17,808 bases of DNA from Candidatus Sulfotelmatobacter sp. (lineage in GTDB: Bacteria; Acidobacteriota; Terriglobia; Terriglobales; Acidobacteriaceae): NCBI GenBank assembly GCA_030044775.1, contig JASICF010000059.1:1-17808 (forward strand), written 5' to 3'. Each line of letters starts with the position of its first letter. Position 1 is the stretch's first letter. The notes under the pieces were generated by a model, which was not told where the DNA came from, did not search any database, and was given only the letters and a program-made list of their open reading frames with translations. The position numbers and the translations under genes are program-made. Shown one piece after another: positions 15,087 through 17,808 of the stretch.

Positions 15087-15169
15087 GACGTCTCCTGATG
15101 TGAGGCGGCGCACAGCCGATCCCTCGAGTTCCGATGTCCCTCGAGAGAGAGTGCAGCATCGCCACATTC

Positions 15170-15183
15170 CTTTGCAAGCAAAG
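15170..15183. promoter_or_regulatory. 14-bp palindrome, possible operator
   Basis: CTTTGC and GCAAAG form perfect 6-bp arms around AA, about 85 bases upstream of the sterol-desaturase-family start. It is operator-like in size, but no matching copy was noticed elsewhere in the window and no regulator gene is adjacent. Confidence 0.3.
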
Positions 15184-15196
15184 AAACGGTAGACCA

Positions 15197-15210
15197 AAAA
15201 CTTCAGTTTT
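15197..15210 (-). terminator. Weak AT-rich hairpin downstream of the ArsR operon
   Basis: On the minus strand AAAAC pairs with GTTTT over a TGAA loop and is followed by another T, about 150 bases after the last operon gene. The stem is all A-T but one pair, so termination is only weakly supported. Confidence 0.22.
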
Positions 15211-15360
15211 GCGGCGCGTACTGCTTAACCTTCAAACCTGGACAAACCTTCACTGTCCGCATCGAACGCGCGGTCAGTTGGGCACGGAAGTTTCGAGCGT
15301 GGCCCTCGCCGCCAGCGCTGGAAGAGTGCGATCCCGTTCGTACTGCGAGATGGCCTTCGG

Positions 15361-15777
15361 TTACCGCTTGCCTTTACGCTCTTTGGCTCGACTTCCGGCG
15401 GGCGCCTTGCTTCTCGGCTTGGTCTGATTGAAATCAATCGCCGCGCGGACGAGACTCTTCAGACCACGCTCGTTGATCTTATCGCCCTCGAAGAAATCGA
15501 TCGCGCGCCACGAGTTGCCGCCCAGTCCTGCGTTGAAGAGCTTATCGGGATCTGCGAGTCGCGCTCCGTTGGAAAACGTAAGTTTCACCTTATCCTTGAG
15601 CACGGTGGCCACCGCGATCATACCGTCGCGAGACCAAACTGGACTTCCCATCCATTTCCATTCCTCGACGATCTCTCTGTCGGCCCCGAGAATAGTCTGC
15701 CGGACGCCAGCCAGAGTCTTGCCACGAAAATCGCCGAGTTTTGCGATAAGCTCGTCAATCTGTTCCGATGGATTCAT
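15361..15777 (-). CDS. DUF1801 family protein (YdhG/CyaY-like fold), last gene of ArsR operon
   Basis: Cytosolic protein of 138 residues in the DUF1801 family, whose fold is related to the frataxin-like YdhG proteins. It shows the expected pattern: IDELIAKLGDFRGKTLAGVRQTIL, then VEEWKWMGSPVWSRDGMIAVATVLKDKVKLTF, then LFNAGLGGNSWRAIDF. The C-terminus is a basic tail (KPRSKAPAGSRAKERKGKR). The function of the family is not established. The ATG at 15777 is preferred over an in-frame GTG at 15810 because it matches the family's start and GAGG lies 11 bases upstream. It lies 50 bases after the preceding DUF1801 gene, on the same strand. Confidence 0.83.
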   Translation of the reverse strand: MNPSEQIDELIAKLGDFRGKTLAGVRQTILGADREIVEEWKWMGSPVWSRDGMIAVATVLKDKVKLTFSNGARLADPDKLFNAGLGGNSWRAIDFFEGDKINERGLKSLVRAAIDFNQTKPRSKAPAGSRAKERKGKR

Positions 15778-15827
15778 TGGATTTCTATCCTCAATATCTG
15801 CGCTGCTCACGACGGCCAGTTAGAGAT

Positions 15828-16232
15828 CTAGCCATTTTCGACACGCTCCTTTATATCCGAGTATGCCGCCTCGATCAGCCTTCCCAGGGCAGCCGCATTG
15901 GTGCGTGTTTCGGGTTTCAGCTTCACGTGACGCATGAACTTGCCGGCCCCCTGCAACAAGTGTGCCGGATCCGGCAACGTTGCGCCGTGAAAGAATCCTA
16001 CGTTCACGTGCGAGGTGAACACGTTGACATAGCCGAAGGGTGCATCTCCCAAACATGCAGTCGGACAGCCATCATGCAAAAGCTCCAGGACCTCGTCCCC
16101 GCATTCTCGCATCGCCTGAAACCACCGCTGCGCAATGGCTCCCAATTCTCCCGCGTGCTCCTTCATCCACGTATCGATGGCGGGGTCGCGCTCGCGGGTG
16201 CCGCTGAATCGCAGTAGATCGCTTCTCATCAT
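15828..16232 (-). CDS. DUF1801 family protein, fourth gene of ArsR operon
   Basis: Protein of 134 residues, a divergent DUF1801 member. Landmarks are IDTWMKEHAGELGAIAQRW, then VLELLHDGCPTACLGDAPFGYVNVFTSHVNVGFFHGA, and LPDPAHLLQGAGKFMRHVKL. It belongs to the same broad family as the next gene but the two share little obvious sequence, so they are old paralogues rather than a recent duplication. The start codon overlaps the upstream SRPBCC stop in an ATGA, a sign of translational coupling. No catalytic residues can be pointed to, and the role is unknown. Confidence 0.82.
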   Translation of the reverse strand: MMRSDLLRFSGTRERDPAIDTWMKEHAGELGAIAQRWFQAMRECGDEVLELLHDGCPTACLGDAPFGYVNVFTSHVNVGFFHGATLPDPAHLLQGAGKFMRHVKLKPETRTNAAALGRLIEAAYSDIKERVENG

Positions 16233-16783
16233 TGCTCTACTTTCCTCGGGGTCCCATGCGGTTCAAGGTCGAATTGCGTGGCGTATTCACCGACCAGCCG
16301 TTGCCACCCGTACTTCATGGCATCGGCTCCGGCAATGCGCCCCATGGGCTGCCCGGCGAGCAGGCGATCCAGCACGTCGAAACAGATATGCCACCCGGCC
16401 GCACCCCAGGAGATGAAGCCGCGATCGATCTGGTGCCAGAGCGTCAGACGTGTGCCGCTACTCAAGGCTTCGAGTTCCCAGCGAATATCGCCGAACTCAA
16501 GTGCTCTGGGAGCGTCTGCGCGCGTCACAGTCACTTGGGTCGGTCTGCCCGTTCCCACCCAGGTGAGCGTTACCACGGCTCCAGGCGTACCCAGGTCCCC
16601 ATCAGCCACAAAGGGAGCCCACTCGCGCACATGCGCCGGGTCGGTCAGAGCCAGCCAGACTTTCTCCGGCGAGTGGCGCAGATTGCGAACCAGAATGAGC
16701 GTCCACTTCTCCTTTTGACCCGCATTCTTTATTACCTGCGCCCCGCTGGCTGGACCTGGTTCGTACTGTGCAAGATCGGTCAC
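16229..16783 (-). CDS. SRPBCC (AHSA1-like START-fold) protein
   Basis: Cytosolic protein of 184 residues with the SRPBCC / Activator-of-Hsp90-ATPase-like hydrophobic-pocket fold (about 28-160): LILVRNLRHSPEKVWLALTDPAHVREWAPF, then VVTLTWVGTGRPTQVTVTRADAPRALEFGDIRWELEAL, then GTRLTLWHQIDRGFISWGAAGWHICFDVL. Such proteins bind small hydrophobic ligands and are often encoded beside ArsR-type repressors and VOC or DUF1801 proteins. The start is GTG at 16783 with a strong AAGGAGG about 5 bases upstream. It begins 25 bases after the VOC stop and overlaps the next start by 4 bases. Confidence 0.88.
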   Translation of the reverse strand: MTDLAQYEPGPASGAQVIKNAGQKEKWTLILVRNLRHSPEKVWLALTDPAHVREWAPFVADGDLGTPGAVVTLTWVGTGRPTQVTVTRADAPRALEFGDIRWELEALSSGTRLTLWHQIDRGFISWGAAGWHICFDVLDRLLAGQPMGRIAGADAMKYGWQRLVGEYATQFDLEPHGTPRKVEQ

Positions 16784-16808
16784 TGCCTCCTCCTTAGCCT
16801 GATTCTGC

Positions 16809-17207
16809 TTAGCTCTGCCAGCGCGCCAGTTGCGTGAGCTGGATCAGGTTGCCGCAGGTGTCCTTCAGCATCGCGATCGTCGAGCCGGTTACATCGGTGG
16901 GCGGCATCGTGAACTCAGCGCCGCGCGATTTGATCCGCTCGTAGTCACCCTTGACGTCGTCGGTGAAGAACATGGCCGCGGGCTGATTCTGTTGAAAAAT
17001 CGCCTGCTGATACGCCCTCGCCGCAGGATTGTTATTCAGCGCCAGCTGCAGTTCCGTGCCGTTCGGCTCCTCAGGGGAGGCTACGGTCAGCCACCGGTAC
17101 GGTCCGTTGCTGAAATCCGATTTCTTGGCAAAGCCCAATACGCCAGTATAGAAGTTCAGCGCCTTGGCCTGGTCATCCACATAGATGCTGGTCACTTTGA
17201 TTTTCAT
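16809..17207 (-). CDS. VOC family protein, second gene of ArsR operon
   Basis: Protein of 132 residues, vicinal oxygen chelate fold: VTSIYVDDQAKALNFYTGVLGF, then YRWLTVASPEEPNGTELQL, AAMFFTDDVKGDYERIKSRG and DTCGNLIQLTQL. Of the usual metal ligands only the Glu of TELQL (E52) is present. The N-terminal His, the central His and the C-terminal Glu are replaced, so ordinary glyoxalase-type metal chemistry is unlikely. This subfamily frequently sits beside ArsR regulators and SRPBCC proteins. The ATG overlaps the ArsR stop as ATGA, with AAAGGAG upstream inside the ArsR coding sequence, indicating translational coupling. Confidence 0.88.
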   Translation of the reverse strand: MKIKVTSIYVDDQAKALNFYTGVLGFAKKSDFSNGPYRWLTVASPEEPNGTELQLALNNNPAARAYQQAIFQQNQPAAMFFTDDVKGDYERIKSRGAEFTMPPTDVTGSTIAMLKDTCGNLIQLTQLARWQS

Positions 17208-17605
17208 TTGGCTTCTCCTTTGTCGCGTTCGCGGTTTGGCCGCGTTGTCTTTTTTGTGTTCCTTTTCGATGAGGTTGAGTTCCTAGGGGTTGAAGGATGA
17301 TGTTCCATCCGGTCGAGGTGGCGTTCCAAAGCATCCACGTGAGCCGACCAGAACCGCCGGAACTGGGCCAGCCAGGCATCGACTTCCTGAAACGGGCCAG
17401 GTTTCAGCCGGTACAAACGGCGTTGTGCGTCCACGATGGACTCCACGAAACCAGCTTCCCGCAGCACTCGCAGATGTTTCGATACGGCCGGCTGCGTCAT
17501 GCGAAGTTGGCGCTCAATCTCTCCGACCGACTGCTCCGACGAGATGAGAAGGCTCAAGATCGCCCGCCGGTTCGGTTCCGCAATGATTTCGAATACTGAC
17601 TCCAT
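17204..17605 (-). CDS. ArsR/SmtB-family winged-helix repressor, first gene of the operon
   Basis: DNA-binding protein of 133 residues. It starts MESVFEIIAEPNRRAILSLL and continues VGEIERQLRMTQPAVSKHLRVLREAGFVESIVDAQRRLYRL, the complete ArsR winged-helix pattern. The ELCVCD metal-binding motif of true arsenic or cadmium sensors is absent, and no cysteine is present, so a metal effector is unlikely. The C-terminal 35 residues are a charged, disordered-looking tail. It leads a tightly packed operon with VOC, SRPBCC and two DUF1801 genes. Its promoter contains an inverted repeat, suggesting autorepression. The -10 box lies 6 bases before the ATG and there is no ribosome-binding site, so a leaderless mRNA is predicted. 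Confidence 0.92.
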   Translation of the reverse strand: MESVFEIIAEPNRRAILSLLISSEQSVGEIERQLRMTQPAVSKHLRVLREAGFVESIVDAQRRLYRLKPGPFQEVDAWLAQFRRFWSAHVDALERHLDRMEHHPSTPRNSTSSKRNTKKTTRPNRERDKGEAK

Positions 17606-17610
17606 TCACT

Positions 17611-17641
17611 GTATATACTCCTAAGCGCATATACGTGTCAA
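17611..17641 (-). promoter_or_regulatory. ArsR operon promoter with embedded inverted repeat
   Basis: On the minus strand, TTGACA (17636-17641) and TATATA (17612-17617) are 18 bases apart. GTATAT (17611-17616) and ATATAC (17629-17634) form an inverted repeat with a 12-base spacer lying between and over the promoter boxes, a likely operator for the encoded ArsR dimer. The start of transcription would fall at or next to the ATG (17605). Confidence 0.55.
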
Positions 17642-17704
17642 GGAATATTTAGAAGAAAATTTAGATATGTGAAATCAGCGGGATCGCGAGCCCGAACTTC
17701 CCGC

Positions 17705-17734
17705 TTGACAACACCCATATAACGCAACTAAAAG
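17705..17734 (+). promoter_or_regulatory. Possible promoter of the Tat-exported protein gene
   Basis: A perfect TTGACA at 17705-17710 is followed after 18 bases only by a poor -10 (TAAAAG, 17729-17734). It is the best candidate in the divergent gap between the ArsR gene and the gene at 17773. Confidence 0.25.
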
Positions 17735-17772
17735 TTTACAAACGAAAGAAAACGAAACATCCCGTTACCGAC

Positions 17773-17808
17773 ATGAAACGCAGAGACTTCCTGAAATCGA
17801 GTGTCGCC
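17773..17808 (+). CDS. Start of a Tat-exported protein (3' part outside window)
   Basis: ATG at 17773 begins MKRRDFLKSSVA and runs off the window. R-R-x-F-L-K is the twin-arginine signal motif, so the product is probably a folded, often cofactor-containing, protein exported by the Tat system. Family and function cannot be told from 12 residues. No strong ribosome-binding site precedes it, but the signal motif makes the start convincing. Confidence 0.7.
   Translation, partial: MKRRDFLKSSVA

Larger units (their letters stand above)
15087..15360. other. Intergenic region upstream of the sterol-desaturase-family gene
   Basis: No supportable gene. It contains a palindrome (15170-15183), an AT-rich hairpin (15197-15210) and CCCTCGAG twice (15121-15128 and 15138-15145). 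No clear -35/-10 pair was recognised on the minus strand. Confidence 0.5.

Overview
The window looks like chromosomal DNA from an Acidobacteriota-type organism. The main reason is a roughly 1,140-residue Oar-like TonB-dependent receptor with an N-terminal carboxypeptidase-regulatory domain, a hallmark family of that phylum. The Gram-negative envelope genes, moderately high GC and many small one-component regulators fit, but taxonomy is inferred from gene content only. I see no rRNA, tRNA, CRISPR array, insertion sequence or phage gene.

Layout. 1-118: probable 3' tail of a plus-strand gene. 248-7028 and on into 7029-10460: a gene group that looks devoted to uptake and activation of a carboxylate or aromatic compound. 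It holds an aldehyde dehydrogenase (minus), a divergent DUF485-ActP-type symporter pair (plus), a CatM/BenM-type LysR regulator (minus), a benzoate-CoA-ligase-family enzyme (minus) and a divergent Oar-like TonB receptor (plus). 10482-12522: a TetR regulator divergent from an MFS exporter. 12649-13005: a small VOC protein. 13101-15086: a fatty-acid desaturase and a sterol-desaturase-family protein, convergent and overlapping at their 3' ends. 15361-17605: a five-gene minus-strand operon ArsR - VOC - SRPBCC - DUF1801 - DUF1801. 17773-17808: start of a Tat-exported protein.

The main discovery is a candidate local regulon. The palindrome ATAC-N7-GTAT, the published operator consensus of the LysR-type regulators BenM and CatM, occurs three times (1824-1838, 4859-4873, 6770-6784). 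By my reading it occurs nowhere else in the window as an exact match. All three copies are intergenic: between the aldehyde dehydrogenase and the symporter pair, inside the core promoter of the LysR gene itself, and between the CoA ligase and the TonB receptor. Read together, the LysR protein would sense an aromatic acid or its CoA ester and coordinate outer-membrane uptake (TonB receptor), inner-membrane uptake (symporter), oxidation of an aldehyde to the acid, and CoA activation. No ring-cleavage gene is visible, so the downstream pathway must lie elsewhere.

Secondary regulatory observations: the LysR and ArsR genes both have a -10 box so close to the start codon that leaderless or near-leaderless mRNAs are predicted. 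The TetR/MFS intergenic region has back-to-back overlapping -35 boxes, a 9+9 bp inverted repeat over the MFS promoter and a tandem 9-bp repeat on the TetR side.
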